A stretch of 33,245 nt of DNA from Gloeopeniophorella convolvens (GCA_022496205.1 WTXD01000133.1:1-33245), one strand, 5' to 3'. Shown: positions 18,043-30,806, counted from the stretch's first letter. The notes: generated by a model from the letters alone, not told the origin. Made by a program: numbers and translations.

Positions 18043-20403
18043 ATGTCTGCAGATCCACAGACGAAGCGCAAGTCTGCCATCGCCAATGCCGACGAGAGCC
18101 TTCTCGCCGAGCTAGGATACAAACAGGAATTCCAGCGTGCATTCACTCCACTCGAGGTGCGTCTTTCTATCTGGTGTTTCATACAAGGACTAGAGCTGAC
18201 TCAAGTATGCTGTAGGTCTTTGGTATTGCATTCAGCATCATCGGACTCCTGCCATCTATAGCGTGAGTATCAACGCAATTCAAGTTCTCGCGCCTTACAA
18301 TGGTGTTTTGCAGATCCGTACTATTCTACTCGATACCTAATGGGGGCCCAGCAGCCATGGTCTGGGGTGTGAGTCCGTGCACTTGGTCCAGGCATGCGCA
18401 CCATGCTGACTCTGGTTTGGCAGTGGGCGGTCGCAAGTTTCTTCATTCTCATCGTCGGCATGTCCATGGCCGAGCTGGCTTCTGCGGCGCCAACATCAGG
18501 CGGGGTGCGTCACGATGTCTCCCCCTCATGCGACCTCCTCGACTTACGTAGCGTTTCTGACGCGGCTCAGCTTTACTTCTGGACGCACTCGTATTCTTCT
18601 CCGAAATGGAAGAACCTCCTCGCGTGGATCGTGGGCTGTGAGCGCTCTGGCCCGGTTTTTTCTTGGTCCCGTGTTCTGAAAGACCCTTCTGAAGATGCCA
18701 ATACCGTTGGATCCATCGCCTCTGTCGCATCGATTGATTGGGGCGCCGCTGTGCAGATCATGGCTGCCGTGACCATCGGTTCAGATGGCAGTTTCGTGGC
18801 AACCAATTCGAAAAAATTGTGCGTGACACCACCTTCATGTCCGTGCACAGAAACGTGACGACTCCGCATAGTGGAGTTTACGTCGGCATCGTGCTCACGC
18901 ATGCAGTCGTGTGCTGCCTAGGGACACAAGTATTAGCACGGCTGCAAAGCGTGTATGTGGTCTTAAACATTCTGTAAGTCAAGGTTGCATCTGGATCGGC
19001 CACGAAGTTGACGTCCGTGCTCAGGCTTTGTCTCGGCGTTATCGTGGCGCTACCCGCTGCCACCCCAAGCGAGCTCAAAAATAGTGCCAGCTATGCTCTC
19101 GGGAACTTCACCAATTGCAAGTCTTCATTTTGTGTTAATTGTGACCCGGGTGTTAACATAAGTCCCACATAGTATATGACTGGCCGAACGGCTTTGCGTT
19201 TATCTTGAGTTTCCTTGCACCGCTGTGGACAATATGTACGTACTTCGGGCCAACGGTGGCAACGATTTGCAAACGCCCTTATCTTGCAGGTTCCTTCGAC
19301 TCCAGCGTACACATCTCCGAGGAGGCGTCAAATGCCGCGACTGCTGTCCCTTGGGCGATTGTCTGGGCTATTGCCATTGCCGGTATCCTTGGCTGGGGTA
19401 CGTTTCTGCAACGCTTATCAGCTTCCCGGTGCCTGATATTCGGGACAGCGATCAATGTGACGCTTGCGTTCTGCATGGGTCAGGATCTACAAGGTCTCAT
19501 GGACAGCGACCTCGGCCAACCCATGGCCCAGATCTTCTTCAACAGTTTCGGGAAGAAGGGTACGCTTGCCATTTGGTCTTTCATCATCATGGTGCAGTAT
19601 ATGATGGGCTCGAGTATGGTTTGTTGATTTCTCTTTCGCAACGGATGGACATCGCTGACATCTTCCAGATGCTTGCTGCGTCGCGGCAGTCGTTTGCCTT
19701 GTACGCCTTTCACCCTCTAAATATCCCTACGTCCTCGTCTGATCTCTCTTCTTCTCAGCGCACGTGACGGGGCCCTCCCATTCTCAGGCTGGCTGTACCG
19801 CATGAACAAGTTTACCAAGACACCTGTCAATACGGTCTGGTTCTGCGCCGCAGGCTCCATCGGCCTAGGCGCGCTTGCATTTGCGGGCACTCAAGCCATC
19901 AACGCAGTCTTCGCCATTTCGATTACTGCGCTCTATGTCGCATACTCCATCCCGATTGCCGCTCGTTGGATCTGGAGGAAGGAGAACGGATGGGTCCCTG
20001 GTCCATTCTCTCTTGGAGCATGGGTGAGTTTTGCGCCTCCATAACGATGCAGGCTTCGGGTACTGATGAAGCTGTGCAGAGTGGAGTCTGCGCATTTGTG
20101 TCTGTCACGTGGATGGGCTTCATGTCCGTCGTGTTCTTCTTCCCGACGACAAAGCACACAGACGTGCAGGACATGAACTACACCGTCGTCGTACTCGGCG
20201 GTGTTCTCATACTCTCGCTCGCATGGTACTACTGCCCCAAGTATGGCGGCGTGCATTGGTTCCGTGGACCCATCCCGACCGTGGACGACTTTGCCGCGCG
20301 CGACTGGGCTACGCGGGACGACGCGCCAGAAGGGAGCATTGACAGCATCGAAAGGGAGAAAGGACGAGCCCGTCAAACCAATGTTGTTGCGTCGGCGTCG
20401 TGA
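18043..20403 (+). CDS. APC-family amino-acid/GABA-type permease
   Basis: Fourteen exons: 18043-18156, 18216-18262, 18314-18368, 18424-18504, 18571-18637, 18695-18818, 18872-18973, 19025-19116, 19173-19235, 19290-19397, 19449-19618, 19669-19700, 19759-20023, 20080-20403. They sum to 547 residues with every phase consistent. After a short hydrophilic start the protein is a run of about 12 membrane segments with family landmarks: F-G-I-A-F-S-I-I-G-L near the start, N-G-G-P-A-A-M-V-W-G, M-A-E-L-A-S-A-A-P-T-S-G-G, an S-A-R-D-G-A-like A-R-D-G-A-L-P-F-S-G-W, and a charged C-terminus. This is the amino-acid/choline/GABA transporter branch (yeast Uga4/Hnm1 relatives): secondary uptake of an amino acid, GABA or related amine at the plasma or vacuolar membrane. 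The substrate cannot be told from sequence. Intron 8 (19117-19172) is a GC-AG intron. Confidence 0.93.
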
Positions 20404-21110
20404 GGCCCCCGGTCCTACTGTAGCATAGATTTGTGTATAATAGATTATTGTTGGTGGTATTGGTCCCATCCGGTCAAAGCCTGACCGAGACCTGGCATGG
20501 GACCAGTTTGATGTACGACTTCACGTTGAATACGAAGCCACACAACACATGAAAGCTTGGAGTTTGTGGAGTTCGTGCCTATGGACACAAGACCTTGGAT
20601 CAAACCTTCAATATCCGATGTGTAACTGTTGGGTCTGTGGAACTGGCCCATGGAAGTCACCTGGCGGAGCCTCGGGGCTTGGTGATCACGCGCACGGGCG
20701 GCCCGGCGTTTCTCTTCACCGCTACGGCCAGCAACTTGCCCGCCGCCGGTCTTCACGCGGCATTCAGAATCTTTTCCCTTCTTCAACTCATCTCATGTTC
20801 GCCACCCCCAATTGAAAGGTGGCCGAGGTTCTGTGGGTCAGATTGACCGAACACGGCTTTCAACCCCCCTATACAGCTCAGACGCTCACACTCTCACTGA
20901 GGTCAAGGCTGGGCCGCCCGCTCAGGTCGGCACCGGTCGCACGAGTCATAATTAGCACATACGGCTTTCATATGGTCATATGTTTGATGTCGTCGCACGA
21001 TCAATAATCAAGTCGCTCTCAAGAGGGCCCTTCCGGGATTCTTTTCAGCACGGAGCCATGTGCGATTGATGATAGGTGTCGTCGACGATAGGCCTCACTG
21101 GCGCAGGGTA
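20404..21110. other. Intergenic region, permease 3' flank to S9 peptidase 5' flank
   Basis: No recognisable gene. An AT-rich stretch just after the permease stop (20420-20460) is a plausible polyadenylation region. Open frames on either strand lack motifs. Confidence 0.4.
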
Positions 21111-21120
21111 CTATAAGTAG
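21111..21120 (+). promoter_or_regulatory. TATA-like element of the S9 peptidase gene
   Basis: CTATAAGTAG is 80 bases before the ATG at 21191, a normal spacing. Confidence 0.5.
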
Positions 21121-21190
21121 TCGAAGAGGTATGCTGTCTTCCTGCACTCTCCCCGGCCATAGCCCCCTCAACAGTCGTCAGAGTATTGAG

Positions 21191-23837
21191 ATGGCAAAGT
21201 ACGATCCTACCAAATATAAGTTCACCCGACCCGCGGAGCGTATCAAGGCGCTCAATGTCAAAGCCGTTCCACAAAGAATCTTTGATGACATGAAAAAGTA
21301 CAATGAGACTTCCAGAGGTGGGTGGTTCGTATATGCCTGGTTGGGAGATCTTGCCGACCTTTTGCGTATCAGTTTTCAATGTATACGGGCTCGAGTTTGC
21401 TGGCAAAGATGGTCGAGGGGGCGTCATTGTTGGTCATAGACCTGCGGATGCACAGGTTGCCCAACTATACCGCATGTCTCTGGACGCGGACTCGACTGGG
21501 CTGGAGAGGTTGACGTACTTTGACCTTGGCTCCGGAAGGACCATCCAGTCTGTCGTGCCGATATTGGGAGAAGACTGGAGGGGTACTTGGCGCGCAGGAG
21601 GAGCACTTATGATCATGGACCTCATTGGAAACGAGAATTTTCAGCTATGGTGCGCGTACAATCTCGTTCTTTACCAAGACTGTGTCTGTTAACGTTCACT
21701 TATCTGTGCAGGCGTTACTGGGAAGATGCGCAGAGCGATGCGCCTTTCCCGAAGATCGACGGCGAACTTAACAACAGCCCCGGACAAGGTCGCTTCGAGC
21801 GCGTCACCGACGATGACTATACATATCCTCGGGCACTCGTCTCCAAGTCGAACAGGTAATATTGCCATCCGTTGATGAAGCCATACGTGGCGTTGACGGA
21901 TCTTCTACAGACTTCTAGTGTTCGCCTCCACCAAAGAGAATGGCAAAGACACCCTCATCTATCGAACAAAGTTGATCGACTCAAACACGGGAGCAAAGGC
22001 GGATTCTCGACCTTTCTCACTGCCCTCGCGACGGATCACAACGAAGTTAGACAAGGGGACTACAGTCTGGCTTCCTCAAAGCATTTCTCTCGACGACAAG
22101 AAGTTACTAATTACCTTGACCAAAGGCCACTCTTACCGCCCACTCTATGTCCTCGATATCTCCAGTGACGAGCCGGGGACGCCTGAGTTGATCGTTCTCC
22201 CTGGTGTCACAGAGAAGGTCGAGGAGACCGCATACAGCTTCCCAGAGTGGTCTCGTGACCCGGACAAGGCGCATATACTCTATTTCATCACGAATGGATA
22301 CGGCGACTTCAATAGCGTAGTTGCATATGATACGGTCGCCGGAACGGTCACTCATATCACAACACCCGAGCCCAACCTGCATGCACTCCGGCCCATCTCA
22401 TGGGAGGCGACTGGGCTCCTGGTCACTCCTGAGGCTCTACTCTTCCGCGCCAACGTCGAAGGCTGGCAGAAGATGTACGCGATGCCTCTGAAGGGCACGT
22501 ACGCAAACCAGGTTCTGGACGTCCGCTTGCACGACTGGGAGGGTTCACCCATATCCTACGCCACCAACGCACGAAACGACAAACCCAGCGAGCTCGTTAT
22601 GCGTTTCAACTCGCACAGGATGAACGGCTTCCTGGCGTATCTCGACCTTTCGAAGGAGTTTGAGAAGGCTGTGCGGGACGAACAGGACAACTTATTCATC
22701 TCTGTTACCCCCAAACCGTACCGCCAAGCAACGCCAGCCGCGCCACAGTTCAAGACGTTCGAACCCAAGCTTCTGAAGTTCAAGAGCTTCGATGGTCTGG
22801 AGGTGCCTTGTATGTACTACCACCCCCATGACAGGAAGAAGGTCGTGCCGGTGATAATCAACATACATGGTGGGCCGGAGAGTCAGGCAACCGCTGATAC
22901 GAGGATGTACGTATTTTGAGGCTATACCATAGCGGTATTCTGATAAGCGCTTCGACAACCAGACCCACTCATGGCTACTTGGTGAACGAGCTTGGTTGCG
23001 CCGTCATCTACCCTAATGTCCGTGGGAGCACCGGATACGGAAAGCGCTACTCTTGGATGGATGATGTCTACAAGCGGGAGGATGCAGTCAAGTCGGGTTT
23101 ATATATATATATTCGTCTCAGTCTATTGTTGATGCCGTCTCCTCAGGGATATCGGAGCCCTCTTGGAGCATATCGACCAGAACATGAAGAATGAACTCGA
23201 CTCATCACACCTCGCCATCATGGGTGGATCATGTGAGCCCTCATGAACGACGGTTGCCTCCTCACAGCCTAACTTCCTACTATAGACGGCGGGTACATGG
23301 TCTATGTAGGTCACATCCTAGGATATCTCTTGTCTCGAGCTGAGCGAATGCACAGGCATGCCTCACACACTTTTCGCCCAAGCTGACATGCGGAGTCGCA
23401 AATTTCGGCATATCCCATTGGCCGTCCTTCCTCGAGAACACAGCAGACCGGCGGCGGGACCTTCGCAGGCGCGAGTACGGTGATGAGAGCAACCCCGATG
23501 TCCGCGCGTTCCTTGAGCGCGTCTCTCCGGTGAACAATGCGGAAAAGATCTCCGTGCCTCTGTCCATCGCGCATGGTGAGGAAGATTCACGTGTTCCTGT
23601 TGGAGAGGCATTGCGCATGTGGGACATCGTCAGCCAGAAGGTATACATGGAACTGATGGTATGCGAACTAGAGGGTCACGGTATGTTACTCGATTTGAGT
23701 AAATTGAATTCGCGTGACTGACTTCCGTCCAAATAGGGTTCAAGCAGAAGAGCGTGATAGAGTTCGTGAATGCTGCGAAGGCCTACTTCTTGGAGAGATT
23801 CCTGCAGCCGGATGCGAGCGCCTCTAGCAACCTATGA
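21191..23837 (+). CDS. Prolyl oligopeptidase family (S9) serine peptidase
   Basis: Exons 21191-21317, 21373-21649, 21712-21855, 21911-22906, 22963-23091, 23147-23232, 23286-23305, 23356-23680, 23737-23837; introns 50-62 nt; 734 residues. The N-terminal ~450 residues have beta-propeller character. The C-terminal alpha/beta-hydrolase domain starts near I-N-I-H-G-G-P-E-S-Q (oxyanion region) and includes Y-P-N-V-R-G-S-T-G-Y-G-K. The catalytic triad is complete: Ser586 in G-G-S-Y-G-G (split by introns 6 and 7), Asp670 in G-E-E-D-S-R-V-P, and His701 in E-G-H-G-F. Members are dipeptidyl- or acylaminoacyl-peptidases that trim short peptides. No signal peptide or membrane anchor is visible, so a cytosolic enzyme acting on oligopeptides is most likely. 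It sits between two permease genes. Confidence 0.93.
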
Positions 23838-24266
23838 AAGTTCAATAACCCCCGAAGTCTTCGTTTCGATCGAGAACACAGCCAATCTCCAGCCCTCGAT
23901 GCCAGTTCAACCCGGCGCGTGCGGTATCGCGCGACCTGCGGCTTACACGCGGTTACGCAGTACTGTGAAGGAAGGGTGGGCTAGCGCGGATACTCTGGTG
24001 TTCCTCCTGCGGATATCGCAACGCGCCATATGTGGTACTTGTCCTGTATATTACTCTTGTCACATCAACAATTAGCCTGCACGCGCGCATGTATGTCCAG
24101 GCCTAGGTAGCGTGTCGAGCAATTAATCTGCTGTCCCCCCGGGTTGAAATTGTCGATTGCACGCAAGACATTCATTTCAACAAATTCACATCTATTCGCA
24201 TGCATTCGTTTTTATTCAGCTGCCCCAAGAACGAGCCCATGCCGTGCAGGGTGCCCGGCAAGAGGT
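23838..24266. other. Convergent intergenic region
   Basis: The 3' flanks of the S9 peptidase (+) and the NCS1 permease (-). No gene seen. Confidence 0.5.
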
Positions 24267-26364
24267 CTAAGCCGCCTCCACAACATCGACGTGCTCTCCC
24301 TTCTTTTCGCTACTACCAGAATAACTTCCGTCATCCGGCGCATCCTCTCTTTCGAGGATAGCGTGATCCAGCATTGTTTCGTGCGCAGGGAACACCTTCG
24401 AGAGTGTGAAATACACTATCGACGCTATCGTGAACTACAAAGAGTAGCAGATTCAACACATGTCGATCGCAAGAGAACGAAGCACATACGCCAAGGATAT
24501 ACGCAATGTCGAAGAGGCGTGCCCCAACGCCGACGTGAATATTCGTGTTGATGCTATTGATGAGTCCAGGCAGAGTAAGCGGGATGGAGGTGATGAGTGC
24601 AGCCGCCGCGCGCCAGTTCTACGAAGGATCAGGGGGATGGAGCGCGTATCGGGGAAGAGCTCTTACCATCCCATGAAAGTACCTATATCTTCCATGGGGT
24701 TGATACATCGAAGGTACGTCAACATGAGTGTGGTGCACGAGCCAATACTAGATTGAATGTCGTAAGTTCTTGCCCGTGATGAAGAGCAAAGGGCGGGCCC
24801 ACGTCCGTGATCATGACTCCCGTAATGGGGCCAAGGAAGACTGTGTAACCGTTCATGAAGGACAGAAAGCCCGTTGCACTGCGCCAAATGAGTAGGTGCA
24901 AGTGCGGACGGGAAGCTCGTGAAGCGCACCTTGCAAGAATCTCCCATGGGCAAAGTGCCCATCCGCCCAAAAACGCACATATGATTTGACCACGCCGAAT
25001 GTTGATATAGCGCGGGCAGAGCGCAGTCATATCGTTTCCAGCACTCAGCGAGTTGGCCGAGATATTCGTTCCCAAGGTCGTGAGGACGAACGCGAAAGAT
25101 GTAAAGAACGCGGCCGGGCGGTTGTCCCATCGATCAATCAAAGTGAGCGGATCCCAAAGGACTTGGCCGTAGAGGGTGATGCCTGCGCTCGTCACAGCGA
25201 TTCCAACGAAGCTGGCGAACGTAAACGCGATTGGGATGATGATGAGCTGAATGTATTGCCTGGAGGTCAAAGTGAGCGATCCCCAGGTCGATCACCGACA
25301 ACGGTTCGCGCACGCTCTCTCGTTCTTTGCGTATCTCTGGTAACTGCTATGTCACAAGGTGAAACAATCGTCACAACCGCCACTTACTGTGAAATCAGGA
25401 ATGTTCACGCCGAGAGTAGCATATATACCGAGTGCGCTGTTGAGGGCACTGAGCCACGCCCACGAGAGCTCACTCCCACTTATTGCGGCTTTTTGTGCCA
25501 GCAGTCCGCTGTTCGGAGGAACCTTCACAAACGCCCATATGAGCAATGCGAGCCACGTCGGCGGCACTATGATCGCTTTGGCCAAGAACAACCAGCGGAT
25601 CTTCTGCGGCGAGACGAGCATGAATGGAAATTGGATGAACCAGTAGAGAAAATAGCAGAGCATCCCTGGTGGCATCATGTCAACGTGTCTGGCATGGACC
25701 CATAGAAAAAACCCATACCGGCTGTGGTAATGTTTGCATTGGGAGGTAGATGGTTCGGAAGGTGTGCTATAGACGGCCAAATGGCCTTCAACATCTAGAC
25801 AAGGCAATTAGGTGACTTCGGAAAGGCATGTGGGTGGGGCCATACCTGATAGACGCACTCAGAGCCGACAAAGGTCTGAATGCCAAACCAAAACATTGAG
25901 AGGACGACTCTGCTGACTACGCTAAAGTAGCTCAGCCAGAAACCGAACGACGAGCGATTCAAGACCGGGAATGGCACGTGGAGTCGGGCGCCAACAGTTC
26001 CGTTCAATACCATGACAATCGCAATAATGACATGTCCAACTGCAATGGCGGGAAGTGCCTGCCGCCTACAAGGCATGCGTCAACCAGATGTATTCACGAT
26101 GGCAGCTATGCGTGACACGTACCAAGACAAACCAATCGCTAACATCGACGATGCGAGCTCCCATACTGCGGCGTTTGCGGCGTCAGATATCCAGTAAGCG
26201 ACATAGTTGAGCGTGGTCCACGTCCGTAGATGGGGAGGAACGGGATCCATATCCTTGTTGCTCCACGCGCTACTCGGTGCAAACGTCGATGGCTCGGGTT
26301 CAAGTTTCCATGAGGACGGACGAGCGAGCGCCGCAAGACGAGATGTGCGCGGTGGCTTGCCCAT
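24267..26364 (-). CDS. NCS1-family permease (uracil/allantoin/uridine type)
   Basis: Ten exons on the minus strand: 26364-26123, 26065-25846, 25794-25719, 25665-25388, 25336-25314, 25259-24930, 24878-24803, 24747-24667, 24618-24490, 24434-24267; 540 residues; introns 48-57 nt. The 23-nt exon 5 is required: it supplies R-Y-A-K-N-E-R-A within the conserved D-F-T-R-Y-A-K-N. Landmarks of the Fur-type NCS1 carriers: W-S-N-K-D-M-D-P-V-P-P, N-Y-V-A-Y-W-I-S-D, L-N-G-T-V-G-A-R-L-H-V-P-F-P-V-L-N-R-S-S-F-G, G-x-Q-T-F-V-G-S-E-C, G-N-D-M-T-A-L-C-P-R-Y-I-N-I-R-R-G, and D-Y-W-L-V-H. About 12 membrane segments are expected. The family imports nucleobases, nucleosides or allantoin with protons at the plasma membrane. 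Fur4, Fui1 and Dal4 cannot be told apart by eye. The ATG at 26364 is the first in frame and has its own TATA box. Confidence 0.94.
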
Positions 26365-27401
26365 GACTGCGTGAGCCAAGGGACCCGGAGAAGCTCAGAA
26401 GCTCGAGAACACGGATACGGAGAGCCATCTGACTTTATAGTGAATGGGCACTACCGCGTCCGCGAGCTATTGGAGACGAGACAAACAGAAGCTGTCAGAG
26501 ATAGCGTGTCAAAGAGATAAAGACAACGAACCCGGGGAGCGGGATCCACACGGGAGATGGCCCAGAACTGTCGGTCCGGAAAAGTGCAAGTAGATGATGG
26601 GCAGAAGAAGGTTCCCAAGGGAAGACCCCCAGAGAAAAAGGGTGGTCTTTGGCGCCCAGGCTTCGCTCTATTGCTCTCGAATCTCGATGCGTACAATGTT
26701 TTAGTTGGTGAAGAAGGACAGGACAACCAGTCCAGCGGTGCCTAAGTACGTTGTTCAGTACATGCATGGCACAGCTGGAAGCACGGACCCATCAGGTCAG
26801 TAGCAAGCTCTTCCCATGGGAACGCGGAGATTGCCGGGATGGCCCTCGGGTAGGCGACTCCGACTTCCGAATTGACGGACCTGACCCAGACCGCCTCTTC
26901 AATGGTAAATCGACAGCGGAATAACCGTTTACACCCTAGTACACCGTCACTGTGGTAAGTTAAGCACACCAGTGACCAGGCATGTGTGTTCACCATCGAG
27001 TCTCGTCCCTCGATACCCCGGAGTTTTCCTGGCTACCCTTTGATTTCCTGATTCATGAGGCTAGTACGCCTCCCGAATGGAAGGAGTAGGTGACTTTTAA
27101 CTGACCGGCGCGATCGATTCTAGCTAGGTCAATGGAGTCTTTGAATTGTTTCCCGTAGGAAGAGTCTCGGTTCGCCTTCTGCTAGGCGCCGCGCTTACCC
27201 CGTTCTGCCACTGTCGTCGCTAGCCGTCGCCCGTGACCTCGCTGCTTGGTCAACCCGGGCACCGTTGGCTTGGGCGTTGCGGAGAATCGATTTATACGCC
27301 CACTTCGACCCTGCTTGCATTCCCCGTCCTCATCCTCTGACCTGCGCAGCTCCGCACGCGCACATACCCGCAGTCGACTCACGCATTGACCCTCCCGACA
27401 T
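26365..27401. other. Divergent promoter region, NCS1 permease and DUF6534 gene
   Basis: About 1 kb between divergent starts. On the NCS1 side a TATA box lies 70 bases from its ATG (listed separately). On the other side TTTATACG near 27291 lies ~110 bases before the DUF6534 ATG. Open frames in the middle lack motifs. Confidence 0.45.
26433..26440 (-). promoter_or_regulatory. TATA box of the NCS1 permease gene
   Basis: CTATAAAG on the minus strand, about 70 bases upstream of the ATG at 26364. Confidence 0.55.
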
Positions 27402-29071
27402 ATGTCCAATTCCAACGCATCGTTCATACGACAGACACCGCCACAAAGCATCGCAGAAGTCATCGCCCCGGGTGTCATCGGTCTCTTTATCCAAGGCATT
27501 CAATGCGGCTTCGTGCTCACGCAGCTCTCCCGCTGGCTGTTTCTCGAACGGACGGACAGCCCCGGCGTCGTTGCACTCGTTATTTTTGTTACGGTTGCAG
27601 GATTGTGAGTCTCCACGTCATTTGCCTAAATTCACGCCCTCACGTTATTTGTCACGGATGACCAGCGTCCAAACCGCGGTGTGCTTTGCCTCTGCATGGA
27701 GGATCTACGTTCGCAATTTCGGGGAGTTCGTGAGTGGTTGTTTTCCCCAAAGATGTGCCTGTGGCTTGTTGATGACCGGTGACCCGTCATGCATCATATA
27801 CTGATGCTCTGCTATCTTGTGGCGTCTAAGATCTTCCCCGAATGGACTGAGTCTGTCCACGTAGTCCTTGTGAGTGTTTGTCGGCAGAATGAGGCTATTC
27901 CTTGGCCTGACAGTCCCCCAGTCCACCCTCATTGCAGTACCGGTTCAAGGGTTCTTCATTTGGCGTTGTCACTATGTCGGTCTCTATCGACTCTGGCTAC
28001 TTGCACGATCTTGACTCGTGACCATCAGATTCTGAAGAAAAATCTGTATTGCACGGCAAGTATCTTGGTACGCTATTCCATTGGTTGGAAGAATCGACGT
28101 CTGTTTTAGATACCGCTTGTCTTGGCCTCGATCGGCTCTGTCGTCACTGCAATCTTGGTTTCGCTGTATGCCTTTCGCCACGGCTCCATCAGGCCCGCCG
28201 ATGGCAAGGGGTATCACCCTTCAGCAGGTAGAATATGGTGCCCATGTGAGATACCAACTTAACTATCTGTCGGGCCCGCTCACGATGCTCTGCGCAGTCC
28301 TCGCGTTCCTCCTCATCCCCACAAGTAGGTTCATGCTTGTCTTCCCACATGGCTCCTGAAACGATTTCGACGTAGTTTTGGACATTGCTATTACCATCAT
28401 AAGTATGCCATATTTACTTGTCTCTTCACCTGCCGTTGAAACTCTCGTCTTGTGCCAAGTGCTTCGCTACCTGACATCTTCCCTGAAAAATGTTCATACG
28501 GACCATTTACGCCGGGTTGGTGCTTCATGATCTCTGGAGAATGATTACAACTAAACCAGACAACGCACAGCGTATATCGCGATTCATCATTGTTGTGTGG
28601 CAAGCTGCTATACCACCCTGCATCTGCACCATCCTTCTTTTGATCAAGTACCTTGTGTTCACTACCAGCCACCCGGTGAGCGTGCCTCGACCACCATAGC
28701 GTACTCCTGAGATATGGTGCTGACTGTTCTTTTCTACCGTGATAACTGAACCGCGGCGTGCGCAGAGAGAACAACAGATGTGGTATTCTACCATTCAGGC
28801 CATACTGGGAAAGTTATATGTTCTCTCGTTGTTCTACACTCTGTACGCATCGTCTCTCCCCAACGGTATCGGTCATAGCTGACTCTCTTCGAGCAACAAC
28901 CGCATGGAACTCGCCCGGTCGGGACCTACAACATACATTTCGACACTTACGACACCACTTGAAGGCACTGACTCCCTCATTCAATGTGGTGGTAATTCAA
29001 CAACTGTGCAGCAATATGCGCTTCCTATGCACAGCAGTGGGATTAGGAGTCCGCACCCAGATCATCATTGA
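27402..29071 (+). CDS. DUF6534-type seven-transmembrane protein, intact copy
   Basis: Twelve exons: 27402-27604, 27666-27729, 27831-27869, 27922-27975, 28029-28067, 28110-28210, 28251-28324, 28376-28402, 28460-28515, 28571-28675, 28766-28842, 28894-29071; 338 residues. Landmarks of this basidiomycete-expanded family of unknown function: an N-terminal helix P-G-V-I-G-L-F-I-Q-G-I-Q-C-G-F, then Q-T-A-V-C-F-A-S-A-W-R-I-Y, W-T-E-S-V-H-V-V-L, A-V-P-V-Q-G-F-F-I-W-R-C, Y-L-S-G-P-L-T-M-L, I-L-D-I-A-I-T-I-I, and S-T-I-Q-A-I-L-G-K-L-Y-V-L-S-L-F-Y-T-L-N. About seven membrane segments with a short polar tail are expected. Its role is unknown and it is not an STE3 receptor. Introns 5 and 6 are only 42 and 40 nt, and introns 6 and 11 need GAG acceptors. 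The acceptor of intron 10 could lie 12 bases further right. Confidence 0.82.
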
Positions 29072-30806
29072 AGTAGCCCATTCGCCAAGCACAACGCTAC
29101 TTGCATGCATAATTTGGATCTACCGACATTCGATTGTTCTGTTCGACGAACCCGCGTACCTCGCATGATCCTTCGTAATGGAACGACCGTCGACAGTGCC
29201 TCTTTGGATCCCCACAGTTAGCGTGTAGATATGTGCAAGAGATATCGGAATTAGCGGTTTCTCGCTTCGACGTTGGACTCCGCACACTAAATCTAGGCGG
29301 AGAAACGTTTGAGCACGCGTAAGTGCCTTGCGGGAGATTTCGCGGTGTTTGACAGCTAATTTCCCGCTGTTACTGTCTAGCTATTTGTCAAACCTACGAC
29401 TGGTAGGAATCCGGAAAGAGGTCAAGACGAAACCAATCGTGAATCTCCATTGTTCTTGGGGACCGGGCCCGCGCCTCGTCCGGAGAAGCGGGAGAAGTTG
29501 CCTATTTAGATCATGGGCCTCAAAGGTACCGTACGCGCACTCAAGCGCTAAAGTGTAGTCGTAGCCCGCAGTCAAAGGATGGGGAAATCTGGCAGCGAAA
29601 TTAGCAACTTTCAATCTGCGTAGACCACGCACATAAGTAGGCGCTGTCCGCCGGAAGCTGCTAAGTATAGCTGACGCGCGTTTATCTTGCTCCACAACGA
29701 CTACCCTTTTCCGCCCGACTTTCGTTTCTGGCAGCACGCGTATCTCGCCGGCAGCGCCATTTGGCGCGCAGTGCCTCCGCCATCGTCCGCTTGAATTTTC
29801 CATGCCACCTCGCACGCGAAGTTCAGGATGTATCGACTCCTACGCGCATCGTCAGTCTGCTAGGCACAAGGGCTGTTGTACATATGTAGATATAAACCCC
29901 TGCCACGTACCGCTGTACTGACCAGTACACCCCGCCGCCGGTTCCAGCATTTATCATTCGTCGGCGTCTGGAAGGCGCGTCTAAGTATTTGATCACAGCA
30001 AGACTGACGCTCGGCGCGCGCACTGACGGCGCCGTGCTTCTCTGATGCGTTTGCAGCTTGCGTTTGCCTTCCACTTTTTATCTATTTATTTTCTTACTGT
30101 AAATCTATCTTGCCTTCCACACATGTGTACGTATGGCATGCTAGGGCATGCTTCCGTAGGCGTACCGCGTACCGGCTCGACCCGGAGCGTATTGCGTAGT
30201 GCGCAGGCCTAGTGTTTCGGCCGGGCCCGGCCGCTTCTGGCCAGTTGAGCGACACCGTGTCGCTCGACTTTGACCGTCTCCAACAGAAGTTGACTCTTGC
30301 CGTCGGTGACAGTGATCAATGCAGAATCGGATCGAATCGTCCAAACTACTTCCTCGAGACTGGCTTCACCTCCGCGATCACCTTGAAATAGGCGAGTCCA
30401 AGGGCGAATTCCTTGTCAAACTCATTACGCCCATAGCTTCTCCGGGCTCCCCACTCTACACACATAATCACCATTTGTCGTGAAGGGCCTACGGTGCTTG
30501 TAACGTTTCTACCCTGTCTCAAATCGGTGAGATTTTGCGTTCGTTATCTCTATCTTGTCACTCATCATAGCACTTGCTTCTTGATTCCGCCCACGCCCGC
30601 CGGCCAGGCTCAGGAACGCCCTTCGTAAGCGGGCGAGAGAGCTTCCATCGTCCCCGCCGGGCCACCGTTCACCCACTCTGATTGAATTGGATCCTCTCAT
30701 ACCCCATCTGCGTGCCCGCGCTGCTGTCGACTGGCGACGTTGGCGCCTACCCGTTCAGGAAACGTCTAGGTTGGACAATACAGGATTCCCATTTGGCCAG
30801 GTGCGA
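29072..30806. other. Long intergenic region between the DUF6534 copies
   Basis: 1.7 kb with no gene I can support. The longest open frame (29381-29815, minus) uses a non-ATG start at its end and shows no motif. Nothing here resembles a third DUF6534 copy. Confidence 0.4.

Noticed and set aside
29381..29815. 144-codon minus-strand frame
   Set aside because: The frame opens on a non-ATG codon, has no recognisable motif and no splice continuation.
30320..30350. tRNA-like B-box (GATCGAATCG)
   Set aside because: No matching A-box or cloverleaf can be folded around it.
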